IMG/VR virus record: IMGVR_UViG_3300006925_000007
Span: 48,242 to 112,241 of that record
DNA from: a virus
DNA: 64,000 bases
Reading direction: 5' to 3' (one strand)
In this document: one piece after another, positions 35,674-46,000 of the stretch
How positions within the stretch are numbered: position 1 is the first letter of the stretch
How the letters are laid out: every line of letters begins with the position of its first letter
Notes under the pieces: model-generated
Told to the model about the DNA's origin: nothing
What the model saw: the letters and a program-made list of their open reading frames with translations, nothing else
Database searches by the model: none
Made by a program: the position numbers and the translations under genes

Positions 35674-37523
35674 TGTTAAGAGATAATTGGCTTAATACAG
35701 TCTCATCTGGGTCTTATAAGTTTACATTTATGATTGTAGACAAAGATACCTGGAATGACGCATCTAAAGGATCATTCAATAAAGAACAAACACTTGCACA
35801 AGGCAAAGGAATTATTGTTGCTGAAGATGGAGTTGAAAGTGCGTATGCTGTTCAAAATGTAAACATAATGACAAGCCAAGGCGCAGTATCCAATGGTTAT
35901 TCTAAATCTACATTAGTTCATTTTGATATAATGGAACCTCTTGGATTTGGACTTTTAGAAAGATCACTAACAGTATCAAGGATGCTCGGACAAGCTCAAA
36001 ATTTTAAATCAATTAACTGGGTATTATTATTAGATTTTATAGGAATAGATCCAGTTAACGGAGCAAGTAGAAAAAGAGAAGGCACATTTGTTTATGCATT
36101 AGTATTAAAAGATGTTAGTGCAACAATAGGCGAGGCCGGAGCAAAATACTTTTGTGAATTTAATAACATGGACACAGAGGCTAAACTTGATACAGTTACT
36201 AAAACTGACATGACAGTTAAAAATGTAACTACGGTAAAAACATTCTCTGAAAATTTAGAAACAGCATTAAATAAAAATGCACAGGCTATACGACCAGACT
36301 CGACAGTAGGCGGGCCTGCAGGACGAATGGTGCAAACTGAAGTTGAATATAAAGTTGTGCTCAGCTCATCAATGACTACACAAGCACAAGATTATTTTAG
36401 ATTACCAAGTTTTAATTTAAGTGAAGCACCTTGGGGCGGAACTGTTGATACTTCAACGTCTGGTGCTCAAAGTGAATCACTTGAAGCGTTAGGTATAAGA
36501 GATATAACAATCAATAACAATACACAATTATGTGCAAAAATACGTGAGCTTATTGCTGAAGTTCCAGCTTACGCTCAGCATAACGCACGAGCGTCAAAAA
36601 ACGGAATTACATATGAGGTCGTTGTTACGCCAAAAATGGAACTACTAGATGGAGTTGATACGACTGTTAATTTACAGCGTAAAAGAATTACATTGCATAT
36701 AGGTCTTGTAACACACGCTACACAAATTCCACAAGACAAAGTTAGTATTACACAGTTAAGAAACCAAAAAGCCGCACAGACAGAAAGATTCAATGACCTT
36801 ATTCGTCCCAATCTTGTTAAAAAATATACATATCAATATACAGGTGAAAACACAGAAGTAATGGATATTGATTTAAACCTTAATCAATATTTTTATAACG
36901 CATTGTCACCGCAGGCAGGAGTTTATTACGCAGATAATCATAGTATGTTTGAAGCAAACATAGTAAATGTAGATACTATAAATGATCCAGAATCGTTAGA
37001 CGCTAACCCGCACGATGGACAACGTGTTCCACTTCCTGCCAGATTTTTAAGCGACATGCCATTAGTAAAATACAACGTTGAACAAAGCCCAATATTCAGA
37101 GTGCAACCAGTTGGTCCACATGGACAACAAGTGAATGAATCAACAAGTGTAGATACGATTGCAAATTTATCATTACTTGACCACGCAGCAAGAACACGTG
37201 ATGCAGCAGAATTAACACTAGAAGTAAGAGGCGACCCTATATTCTTAGGCAAAAGTGGGAATGATCTTTTTTCCGAAGAAGAAGGAGATAGTCCAAAGTC
37301 AGCATATATGGCATTTTTAAACTTTACACCTAATCCAGAAGATTTATTAGGCAAGCAAAGAAAAGGCCCAGTTGACATGATAAGTACAGGTATATATAGA
37401 ATTAACGAAGTTAACAGTAAATTCCAACAAGGAAGTTTTACACAAACAATAAAAACATACAGAGATGGAAATAGTAATACGTATTTGTTACTTGATCAAA
37501 TAGTAGAATTAAAGGTAGATTAA
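35673..37523 (+). CDS. Baseplate hub protein (gp27-like position), 616 aa
   Basis: The N-terminus YKFTFMIVDKDTWNDASKGS and the LGFGLLERSLTVSRMLGQAQ region, then a beta-rich body (EGTFVYALVLKDVSATIG; EYKVVLSSSMTTQAQDYF), and a C-terminal YRINEVNSKFQQGSFTQTIK segment typical of hub proteins of contractile tails. It sits directly before the gp5 spike gene, where the T4 partner gp27 would be expected, and the C-terminal barrel-like segment supports a hub role. Sequence identity with T4 gp27 (391 aa) is not obvious by eye. The two-base gap to gp5 suggests balanced synthesis for a stoichiometric hub-spike complex. Confidence 0.55.
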   Translation: MLRDNWLNTVSSGSYKFTFMIVDKDTWNDASKGSFNKEQTLAQGKGIIVAEDGVESAYAVQNVNIMTSQGAVSNGYSKSTLVHFDIMEPLGFGLLERSLTVSRMLGQAQNFKSINWVLLLDFIGIDPVNGASRKREGTFVYALVLKDVSATIGEAGAKYFCEFNNMDTEAKLDTVTKTDMTVKNVTTVKTFSENLETALNKNAQAIRPDSTVGGPAGRMVQTEVEYKVVLSSSMTTQAQDYFRLPSFNLSEAPWGGTVDTSTSGAQSESLEALGIRDITINNNTQLCAKIRELIAEVPAYAQHNARASKNGITYEVVVTPKMELLDGVDTTVNLQRKRITLHIGLVTHATQIPQDKVSITQLRNQKAAQTERFNDLIRPNLVKKYTYQYTGENTEVMDIDLNLNQYFYNALSPQAGVYYADNHSMFEANIVNVDTINDPESLDANPHDGQRVPLPARFLSDMPLVKYNVEQSPIFRVQPVGPHGQQVNESTSVDTIANLSLLDHAARTRDAAELTLEVRGDPIFLGKSGNDLFSEEEGDSPKSAYMAFLNFTPNPEDLLGKQRKGPVDMISTGIYRINEVNSKFQQGSFTQTIKTYRDGNSNTYLLLDQIVELKVD

Positions 37524-37524
37524 A

Positions 37525-38730
37525 ATGGGTGTATCAGCAGGTTCAGGGTTTCAAACAGATGGCAATAAAGTAGCCAAACGTGCTCACGCATCAACTTCAT
37601 ACAACAGTAATATTCTTAACGGTTTATATGTTGGTGAAGTAATAAACAATAGTGATGCACAACACAATGGCAGAGTTACTGTTAAAATTCCAGAATTTGG
37701 AGCAGATTCAGAACGTATTGTGTTGCTGACTACTCCGTTCGGTGGCAACACAGAAATTAAAACTGAAATTAAAGAGCCGGATATAGAAGAAGGTTCAGCT
37801 ATTACATATGGCATGTGGCCACAACCACCTGAAATAGGATCAAATATTTTAGTGGGATACACAGGATCAATGGCACAAGGATTTTTCTTAGGTTATCTTC
37901 CACCCAAGGATAGAAATGCAACCATGGGCGGCAACGCAAGTAATGAAGCGTATGATGGTGACGGTAATATTATATTATCTCAAACTACAGAAAAAAATAG
38001 TCTAGATGAGTCTGATTCAGTAACAAAAGCAGCCAAACAAAAACAACTCGCTCAATTACTTGAGTCTGGTCTTATATTAGACTATGTTAGAGGACACAGT
38101 CAAAGTAGTGCAAGAAGAGAATCACCTAGTAAGGTATTTGGAATCACAACAAAAAGTGGACATACAATTAGTATGGACGACCACGAGGAAAATGATAATA
38201 TTAGAATTAGAACTAGTGGTGGTAATCAGATTTTGCTAGACGATACTAGTGGATTTATATTCATTAGTAATAACAAAGGTAATGCATGGATAGAAATGGA
38301 TGCAGATGGTCGTGTTGATGTTTATAGCCAAGGTGGTGTCAGCGTAGCAACAGACGGAGATTATAATGTTCATGCAAAAGGATCCATTAACATGCAAGCA
38401 GATCAAGGAGTTAATATTAAAAGCACAGGATCAGAAGGCCTTAAATTAGAAAGCAGTTCTGGATCAATTGATGTGCATAGTAATCTTGATATTAACAATA
38501 ACGCCGATGGAAATATTAATATAACTGCAGGCCCGAGTTATATTTTAAAAGCAGACCTTGTAGAGATTAACGGACCACAACCTGGTGAAACAAGTAAAGC
38601 AGCAGTTCAGGCACAGACAGTAAACACAAATGTAACGGAAAGTATTAGTAGCAGAGTTCCTGAGCATCACCCATGGAAAGGTGTATCTATACGAGAAAAA
38701 ATGGAAACGGGTAAAGGAAATTCAGGCTAA
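37525..38730 (+). CDS. gp5: Central spike protein gp5 without lysozyme domain
   Basis: 401 aa. Residues about 25-130 form the OB-fold of the gp5/VgrG family (LYVGEVINNSDAQHNGRVTV, then YGMWPQPPEIGSNILVGYT and GFFLGYLPP). A linker (about 150-200) follows. Residues about 205-345 are regular beta-helix needle repeats (GRVDVYSQGGVSVATDGDYN, VHAKGSINMQADQGVNIKST), then a short C-terminus. T4 gp5 carries a lysozyme between the OB-fold and the needle; it is absent here. A separate gene with a degenerate lysozyme fold starts at this gene's stop. The protein forms the trimeric membrane-piercing spike. Confidence 0.88.
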   Translation: MGVSAGSGFQTDGNKVAKRAHASTSYNSNILNGLYVGEVINNSDAQHNGRVTVKIPEFGADSERIVLLTTPFGGNTEIKTEIKEPDIEEGSAITYGMWPQPPEIGSNILVGYTGSMAQGFFLGYLPPKDRNATMGGNASNEAYDGDGNIILSQTTEKNSLDESDSVTKAAKQKQLAQLLESGLILDYVRGHSQSSARRESPSKVFGITTKSGHTISMDDHEENDNIRIRTSGGNQILLDDTSGFIFISNNKGNAWIEMDADGRVDVYSQGGVSVATDGDYNVHAKGSINMQADQGVNIKSTGSEGLKLESSSGSIDVHSNLDINNNADGNINITAGPSYILKADLVEINGPQPGETSKAAVQAQTVNTNVTESISSRVPEHHPWKGVSIREKMETGKGNSG

Positions 38731-39455
38731 TGGCAACATATACTTTACCTAATATAATAACAAAGGAAGATTTACTACCTTTTGATCTATTTCCAGTTGC
38801 TGATAATACATTAGCTAAAACAATAGTTCCTATTAGAAATCTAGAAACTAGTCCAGCAATGATTAACTTAATGTTAAGAAATATTGGCTGGAGTGGATTC
38901 GCATACAAAGATGTTGACAATATTGTAAAAATAGGATATAATCTAACAGATGGTGTCGGCAGTGTAGGATTAACTGAAGCAGATGCATTTGAAAAATGGA
39001 TTAAACATTTCAAAGACGCTGAGAGAAGATTCAAAGAAATATTTGTGTTAGATTCAATTAGTCAAAGTCAGTATGATGGTATGGTAAGCATGTATTACTT
39101 TACAGGTGACTGGACTAGAGTTGGATCAGAACAAAGAACATTTCAATTATACGATTACGTAAAAAATAGAGAATGGGAATATGTAGCAACTGCTATGACC
39201 AGCAGTGGAGTTAATAGAATTCAACGACAGTTGGAAGCAAAAGTTATTATGCTTGCAGACTATGGAATAGTCAAAGATAGATCATTAATTAAAAGACAAG
39301 GTATACAAGACATAGCAAATAAATATCCAGCAAGAATGCTAGATGATAAAAGCAGATCTCAAGCGGAATATGTATACTATGCTGAAACAAAAAGGTTTTT
39401 GCCAAATATAGCAGAATCTAGACAACGGATACTATCCTCTAAATTAAATAGGTAA
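38730..39455 (+). CDS. Degenerate lysozyme-fold (GH24-like) protein
   Basis: 241 aa. Residues about 45-175 follow T4 lysozyme/GH24 order: FAYKDVDNIVKIGYNLTDG (compare IYKDTEGYYTIGIGHLLT), SQSQYDGMVSMYYFTGDW (compare the DALVSFAFNxG-type helix), NREWEYVATAM and VNRIQRQLEAKVIMLADYG. At the position of the catalytic glutamate, nine residues before the Asp of YKD, stands isoleucine, so activity is doubtful. Its ATG overlaps the gp5 stop by one base. As T4 gp5 contains a lysozyme domain at the same place, this may be the domain living as a separate, structural subunit of the spike complex. Residues after 180 are helical and unrecognised. Confidence 0.65.
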   Translation: MATYTLPNIITKEDLLPFDLFPVADNTLAKTIVPIRNLETSPAMINLMLRNIGWSGFAYKDVDNIVKIGYNLTDGVGSVGLTEADAFEKWIKHFKDAERRFKEIFVLDSISQSQYDGMVSMYYFTGDWTRVGSEQRTFQLYDYVKNREWEYVATAMTSSGVNRIQRQLEAKVIMLADYGIVKDRSLIKRQGIQDIANKYPARMLDDKSRSQAEYVYYAETKRFLPNIAESRQRILSSKLNR

Positions 39456-39489
39456 TTATATAATCATTATATTAGCCGATAATGAATTA

Positions 39490-39498
39490 GATAAATAC
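39490..39498 (+). promoter_or_regulatory. Late-type promoter motif GATAAATAC before gp25
   Basis: GATAAATAC on the plus strand only four bases before the gp25 ATG at 39503. A transcript starting at the usual distance would begin at or within the first codons of gp25. It may therefore serve gp6 and the giant gene rather than gp25, or gp25 may use an internal start. Confidence 0.45.
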
Positions 39499-39502
39499 TA
39501 GT

Positions 39503-39886
39503 ATGAACAGTATAGTAGGCTACACAACAATAAATCAGCAAAATGGAAGTCTAAGACTAGATGGTCTTGAACTTGCTAAACGCGACTTAGTAAATCATTT
39601 CCATATTCGCAAAGGCGAGAAATGGACAGACCCAGATTTTGGTAGCAACCTACTTGAATATGTGTTCCAACCACTAGATGAGTTTACAACAGATGCAATA
39701 AACGAAGAAGTATATAATATTGTATCATATGATCCACGTTTTGAATTAGATAAGCAAAGTATTGTTATTGATCAAGACGCTCATTCAGTTACAGTAACAG
39801 TCAAATTATTATATCTACCCACAACAACTGCAACAGAATTGCAGATTCAATTTGACAGTGATTTCACAGAACAGGCAGAGTTTTAA
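39503..39886 (+). CDS. gp25: Baseplate wedge protein gp25
   Basis: 127 aa, like T4 gp25 (132 aa). DLVNHFHIRKGEKWTDPDFG, then SNLLEYVFQPLD and YNIVSYDPRFELDKQSIVID are the typical gp25/GpW family stretches, with the DPRFE motif at the usual sheath-contact loop. It is the wedge component on which the first sheath ring assembles. A two-base gap precedes gp6. Confidence 0.93.
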   Translation: MNSIVGYTTINQQNGSLRLDGLELAKRDLVNHFHIRKGEKWTDPDFGSNLLEYVFQPLDEFTTDAINEEVYNIVSYDPRFELDKQSIVIDQDAHSVTVTVKLLYLPTTTATELQIQFDSDFTEQAEF

Positions 39887-39888
39887 TT

Positions 39889-42800
39889 ATGGCACAAAAT
39901 ATTAGACAATCAAAACTTTTTGCAGCTGAAGACTATGTAGCAGTATACGAATCATATATCAATGCTAACTTACAAGCATATGATTATGATACTATTCGCA
40001 CAGCGATGGTCGAGTATGTAAGAAGCACATATCCAGAAAACTATAATGACTGGATTGAAAGTTCAGAGTTTGTTGCACTACTTGACGTAGTAGCACAAAT
40101 GGGACACAACTTAGCATTTAGAGTTGACCTAAACTCACGTAATAACTTTTTAAGCACAGCAGAAAGACAAGATAGTGTTTATAAACTAGCAGAATTTATT
40201 GGCTACACACCAAGACGTAATGTGCCAGCATTTGGTGAGATGAAAGTAATTAGTGTAAAAACAAACGAGTCTGTAATTGGCAGTGCAGGAACCAGTTTAG
40301 GCGGGCAAGATATTAAATTTGAATCAACAAGTAATGTAAACAACTTGGATGATTTCATTGCGGTAATGAATAGTGTATTACAATTTGGTAATCAATATGG
40401 TAGTCCTAAAAAACAAACATCAGTAAATAATATCGCACAACAGTTTTATGAATTAAACAACGACGCAAATCAAATCAAGTTTGACGTAACAGGTATTGCA
40501 AATGGTAAATCATCCACATTTAATATTGTGAGTGTAGATTATGCAGACGGCATTGTATACGAAAAATCTCCTAATCCTAGTAATGCATTTGGATTATATT
40601 ATAAAAATAGTGGGTTAGGTTTATCAAACAAAGATACAGGTTTCTTCTTTGGAGTAAAAGAAGGAACACTAGCATTCCAAGATATTCAAATTACAGAAGC
40701 AATTGATAATCAGACTATTGATATTAATGTAGATCACATTAATAATAGTGACGTATGGGTGCAAACAATTACATCAGCAGGTAATGTTGTTAAAGATTGG
40801 ACCAATGTAAAAAATGTGGATGCGTATGCAAATACATCATACAATGGAGTAGTGGCTACAACTAGAGATATATACTCAGTTAAGACACGCAAAGACAACC
40901 AAATATCAATTAACTTTGCAGACCAAACATTTGGTAATGCACCAAAGGGAATTATACGTGTTTGGTATCGTGTAAGTAAAAACGAGTCTTATGTAGTTAG
41001 ACCAGACGATTTATCAAACAAAAAAATTACAGTTCAATATAAAGGCATTGATGGTAATTCTTATACTGCAACATTTACGTTGCAATTAAAAACAAGCATT
41101 ACAAACGGAAGCAGTGCTGAGTCATTAGATAGTATTAAACAAAATGCTCCAATGGCATATGCAAGCCAGAACAGATTAGTCACAGCAGACGATTATAATA
41201 CAATAATTGGATATCAAACATCAAGTGTTGTAAAAGTTAAAAGCCTTAACAGAACATTTAGTGGACATAGTAGATATGTTGACTTTACAGATCCAACAGG
41301 AGAATACAGTAACTTATTGTTACACGGAACCGATGGTCGTTTGTATGAAACAGATACAGTTAAAAGTAAAACCACAAGTGTAGGACAAAATAAAGATTAC
41401 ATCTTTGAAAAATACGTAAAGCCACAACTATCAGACTTTGATTTAATTAACCTTTACTATACAAAATACACAACCGCATTTGATAATTTAAAAAATACAT
41501 TTAATGCAGAAACATTTTATTGGGATGCACCAGGAACTAATTTATATACAGCGAACACAGGCAAATTACAAAATGCAAATTCAGTAGTTCAACGAGTAGG
41601 CAAAACTGCAACAAGCACAAACTATTTGAATCAGTTCAGAGTAGGAGCAATGGTTAAGTTTACACACCCAAGTAATGGAAGTCATAAATGGGCAAAAGTA
41701 TTAAATGTATTTGCTTACGGACTTGGTATAGACAAGACTGGAGTTCAGCTTGGTGAAGCAAGTGGATTAAGATCAAACGGACTTGGTGCAATTACATTAG
41801 ATGCAAATATTCCAACTGGTTGGACTGTTGATACTATTATCCCATCGTTCCCACGTTTATTTAAAACAAAAGAATCAAATATTATTACAACATATTTAGA
41901 AGCAAAAAGAACATTTGCTCTTTCGTTTGATTATCAAAATCAAAGTTGGGAACTAGACAGCAACCCTGGATCTTATAATGTAACACCTGGTTCATATGAT
42001 AAAGATACATGGCTTATTTACTTTAACTTCACTGGAGGAAAGTATAACATATATACAAGAACAACACAATACGTTTTAGAAAGCAACGATGTTGCATTTA
42101 CAAATGTTAGCATGAACAGTGGATTAGATTCATTAACAAAGAAAAAAGCAAGAGATACAGTTGAATTTACTAGTGTAGTAGATGGAGTATTAACGACTAG
42201 CGGTAAGATGCATGTAAGTGGTATAGAACAAGACTCTAATGGAGTTATTGATGCTTCCCACATCTTCTTATCATTGGTTGATGATAATTTTGACAACAGA
42301 CCAGATAATCCATTAGTGTTTACTGACATTGTTGGAGATTCAACAGCTATCGTTGATGGCATAGAGCGAGCTGATAAAAGTAATTTAAGATTTGAATGGC
42401 GCCATGTTGCAGCAGATAGAGAAATTGTTGATCCAAGCTACACAAACATTATCGATGTATATGTGTTAGATAAAACATATGATACAGATTATAGAAATTG
42501 GTTAATGACAAATGTAGGCGAAGAACCAATTGCGCCATCCAGTGATTCGTTAGCCACTAACTTTACAGGCATAGAAAAACAAAAAATAATTAGTGATACT
42601 ATTTTATATAAGCCAGTAAAATATAAAACATTATTTGGACCAACTGCTCATTCATCTCTACGTGCAACATTTAACGTAGTTAAAGTAAAAGGCAGCAATA
42701 TAGTTGACAGTGAAATTAGAGCAAACGTAGTAAAAGCAATTAATGAATTCTTCGATGTAGGCAATTGGGAATTTGGTGAAACATTTTACTTTACAGAATT

Positions 42801-42984
42801 GGCAGCATATGTTCATAAAGAACTATCTATGTTAATTAGTAGTTTTACTATTATACCACATGGTGCATCAAGTGTGTTTGGAGAGTTATTTGAAATTACA
42901 CCAAACATAGATGAGATGTTTATACCAGATGTAAGTATAGACGATATTAATATCGTTAGTAACGTTAACGCTGTTGCAAAATGA
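39889..42984 (+). CDS. gp6: Baseplate wedge protein gp6
   Basis: 1031 aa. The N-terminus (YDTIRTAMVEYVRSTYPENY, then NDWIESSEFVALLDVVAQMG and LSTAERQDSVYKLAEFIGYT) is the conserved T4 gp6/gpJ-like start. Near residue 415 APMAYASQNRLVTADDYNTI is the conserved core of J-type wedge proteins. The C-terminal REIRANVVKAINEFFDVGNW-type segment (with variations) is also typical. It is much longer than T4 gp6 (660 aa), with extra beta-rich material at about 560-900. gp6 forms the continuous ring joining the six wedges. It lies between gp25 and the giant wedge protein. Confidence 0.93.
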   Translation: MAQNIRQSKLFAAEDYVAVYESYINANLQAYDYDTIRTAMVEYVRSTYPENYNDWIESSEFVALLDVVAQMGHNLAFRVDLNSRNNFLSTAERQDSVYKLAEFIGYTPRRNVPAFGEMKVISVKTNESVIGSAGTSLGGQDIKFESTSNVNNLDDFIAVMNSVLQFGNQYGSPKKQTSVNNIAQQFYELNNDANQIKFDVTGIANGKSSTFNIVSVDYADGIVYEKSPNPSNAFGLYYKNSGLGLSNKDTGFFFGVKEGTLAFQDIQITEAIDNQTIDINVDHINNSDVWVQTITSAGNVVKDWTNVKNVDAYANTSYNGVVATTRDIYSVKTRKDNQISINFADQTFGNAPKGIIRVWYRVSKNESYVVRPDDLSNKKITVQYKGIDGNSYTATFTLQLKTSITNGSSAESLDSIKQNAPMAYASQNRLVTADDYNTIIGYQTSSVVKVKSLNRTFSGHSRYVDFTDPTGEYSNLLLHGTDGRLYETDTVKSKTTSVGQNKDYIFEKYVKPQLSDFDLINLYYTKYTTAFDNLKNTFNAETFYWDAPGTNLYTANTGKLQNANSVVQRVGKTATSTNYLNQFRVGAMVKFTHPSNGSHKWAKVLNVFAYGLGIDKTGVQLGEASGLRSNGLGAITLDANIPTGWTVDTIIPSFPRLFKTKESNIITTYLEAKRTFALSFDYQNQSWELDSNPGSYNVTPGSYDKDTWLIYFNFTGGKYNIYTRTTQYVLESNDVAFTNVSMNSGLDSLTKKKARDTVEFTSVVDGVLTTSGKMHVSGIEQDSNGVIDASHIFLSLVDDNFDNRPDNPLVFTDIVGDSTAIVDGIERADKSNLRFEWRHVAADREIVDPSYTNIIDVYVLDKTYDTDYRNWLMTNVGEEPIAPSSDSLATNFTGIEKQKIISDTILYKPVKYKTLFGPTAHSSLRATFNVVKVKGSNIVDSEIRANVVKAINEFFDVGNWEFGETFYFTELAAYVHKELSMLISSFTIIPHGASSVFGELFEITPNIDEMFIPDVSIDDINIVSNVNAVAK

Positions 42985-43000
42985 AATAGGATAAGATTTA

Positions 43001-46000
43001 ATGTCTAAGAAAAAATCAGGAAGTTATAAAACTCCAAATATAAAATCGGCAAATTTATTACCTCAGGTCTTTAATACTGATGTAAATAAAAAATGGCTTG
43101 ACAGCACATTAGACCAAATGATTTCAAAGGGTCGCCTAAAGAATGTAGAAGGCTACATTGGTGATAAATCTGGAAACAATAGATCTCAAGGCGATGTTTA
43201 TTTAGAAAATGGAAAATTAGATCCTGCAATTGTAATTACAAATACTGATAACAAATTAGTAGACGCAATTACAATGGACGACATTGCAAATGCAATTAAC
43301 ATAAACTTTAGCGAATACAATTATAATACAGCATACGCAACAAAATCATATAGTTACAGACCTCCTATTAACATACACAAGTTTGTAGACTATCAAAATT
43401 ATGCGTGGGTTGATCAAATGCCTACATACGAAAGTATTAGAACACTTGATGCTGCAACTGTAGGGACAGTAACATCGGGCTCATCATATCCTGCAAACCC
43501 ATCACATGGTGATTACTTTGCACTTAATGATGGAGTAAGCACAAAAACTTATCAATGGGATGACAATGTTAAAGTTTGGCAACCAAGCGGAACAACAGAT
43601 GCAATTTATACTAGGAACAATAATAATGCAGGATTTACAAGTGTAGTTAATCCAGTAGAAATGTTAACTGATCAATTATCTTATACAATTATAGATAACA
43701 ACAATACATTTGATCTAGCAGACCAAATGCTTATTAAATTTGTTGGCGATGGATGGCATTCAGATTCACGCACAAAAACATATCTTGTTACAGGAACAGG
43801 CAAAGAGCTTAAACTGATCAACATATATAGCTGGCCAATGCGACAGACATTATATCCGGAGACAACAAAAACTACAGTAACAGTAGGTGGAATATGGGAT
43901 AAAAGTAAAATAACTGATGTTGATCCTAACAAATCAAGTTCATTATATAGTCCTGCCACAACACCTAGTGAGATGAAGGGAAGTTATAATGTAGACGCTA
44001 ATCGCTTACCAATATTTGATGGATTTGTATTTACAAACGAAGAGTCAAACAAAACACAATTTATAGAAGGAGAGCTAATATCATTCTCAGATAGCTGGAG
44101 CATTATCGATCCCAATGGGATAAGTCAGCCAATTCTACCCGATGCTGACTATCATAAGATATGGTATACAACAGTAGACAATGTAACAGGTGATATTGAT
44201 TTTATATTAATTGTTGATGCAAAGCAAATAGGAACAAATCCTGGCAAGTGGGAACAGTTTATTGTGCCGGGCACAGACGAAACAGTATGGGCAAAATATA
44301 AAGATAGACTAGAAGGATTTGATACACAAAATTACGACAAGTCTACAGTAATCTTTACTGAAAAAGATTATCAAGTAATAGAAACAGATAGCCCATTTAG
44401 AACCGCATGGAGCAGAAACAACAAATGGACAGATATTGATACTCTTAAAAAGGTCAACGAACTTATATACGGTGGTATTAATATTGAAGCATTAACTGAT
44501 ACAAAGTTTATTGCAAAGAGACCTATTATTGAGTTTGACGGCAAATTAAATATGTGGCAGTGGGCAAATTACTCACCAGACTTAGGCGATAGTCATTGGA
44601 CTGGTGTAATTGACTTTATGGTTAAACCTATTGGTGATTATGCACCAACAGAATCAGCTGGACCAGTCTACTCGTTAGATTTAAGTAAGGTTGAAATAAA
44701 AGGTAACCAGAGAATTGCATTCACAGAAGGTGACTTATCAAATAAAATTTGGGAAGTAGGTTCTAATGGAGTATTAACAGAAGGTATTTCTTTAACAGAA
44801 AATAATTGTGCATATGTAAGGGAAGCATTACCGGATACTGAAGATAAGATTTGGTCAAATAGTGATGTGTTCTTTGATGGAACAAAATGGAGCACTGGGC
44901 AACAACGCACAACTATTAACCAAATGCCACTGTTTAAACTTTATACAACTGGTGGATTAGCAGTAGAACAACTAGAAGGCGGCAAGTTTCAAGGTAGTAG
45001 ACTTTTTAACTACAAAATAGGAACAGGCACAACCGATCCTGAATTAAGCATACCATTATCATATAAAGACATTAATGGCATTGGTGAGTATCAGTTTGAA
45101 AATTATTTGTTTACTGAAACACAATTTCAAAGTATTACATCTCAATTTAATAAAGACACAAATTACCATAGACAGATAATAGGACAAAACTTATTTAAAG
45201 TTAATGATAAATTAACTAATCTATACAAGCAAAGTGAAGAAATTAGTGGAGCAGAAACATTAGAAACATATGATGTAGATAGTGTAAGTTCAGACTTTAC
45301 AATTAATACTGGACACAGTTCATGGAGAGCAGATAGACGTATTGCATTACATCAGCAAAATAAAGAATGTGTAGTAACAGAAATACAAAACGGTGTTTAC
45401 TTAGACAAAACAAATGTAGACCACACAAACATATATGTAGGTAAAAATATACCTGTTGTATTTAACAACTTATTGGAAACTGGTGATGTTAGATTTAAAA
45501 CTGTAGCTGGTGTTGACATTGAAACAACTCCACAAGCAGGTGTAACTGTAACAAGAAGTGGAAATGATATTACCTTATCACTTACTACATACAGTAGCAA
45601 AATTATTATTGACCCAGCAGATGCAACATTAACAAATGACTATACAATTATACCACTTGACAACTATGATAGTATTCAGCATACAGTAGAAGTTAATGGT
45701 AAGCAGTTAAGTCCTAATAATTATACAATCAATGCAGATACAATTGTTATACCAAAAGAAAAACTAAATGTAGATGATGTTGTTGATTTAAAATATGCAA
45801 GTAATAATAATAAAAACAGAACCACAAACCTGTCATTACCTAAAACTTTAAAACATAATCCAAATAACGAAATATTAAAAACTTTTACAATGGGTGAAAC
45901 ATTAACACATTGGCAAGACATAATAACTTCTACTCCAGGATTTGAAGGTGATGTATTTGGTGTCAACAATTATGATGCAATTAATAAGCAACATTACTTT

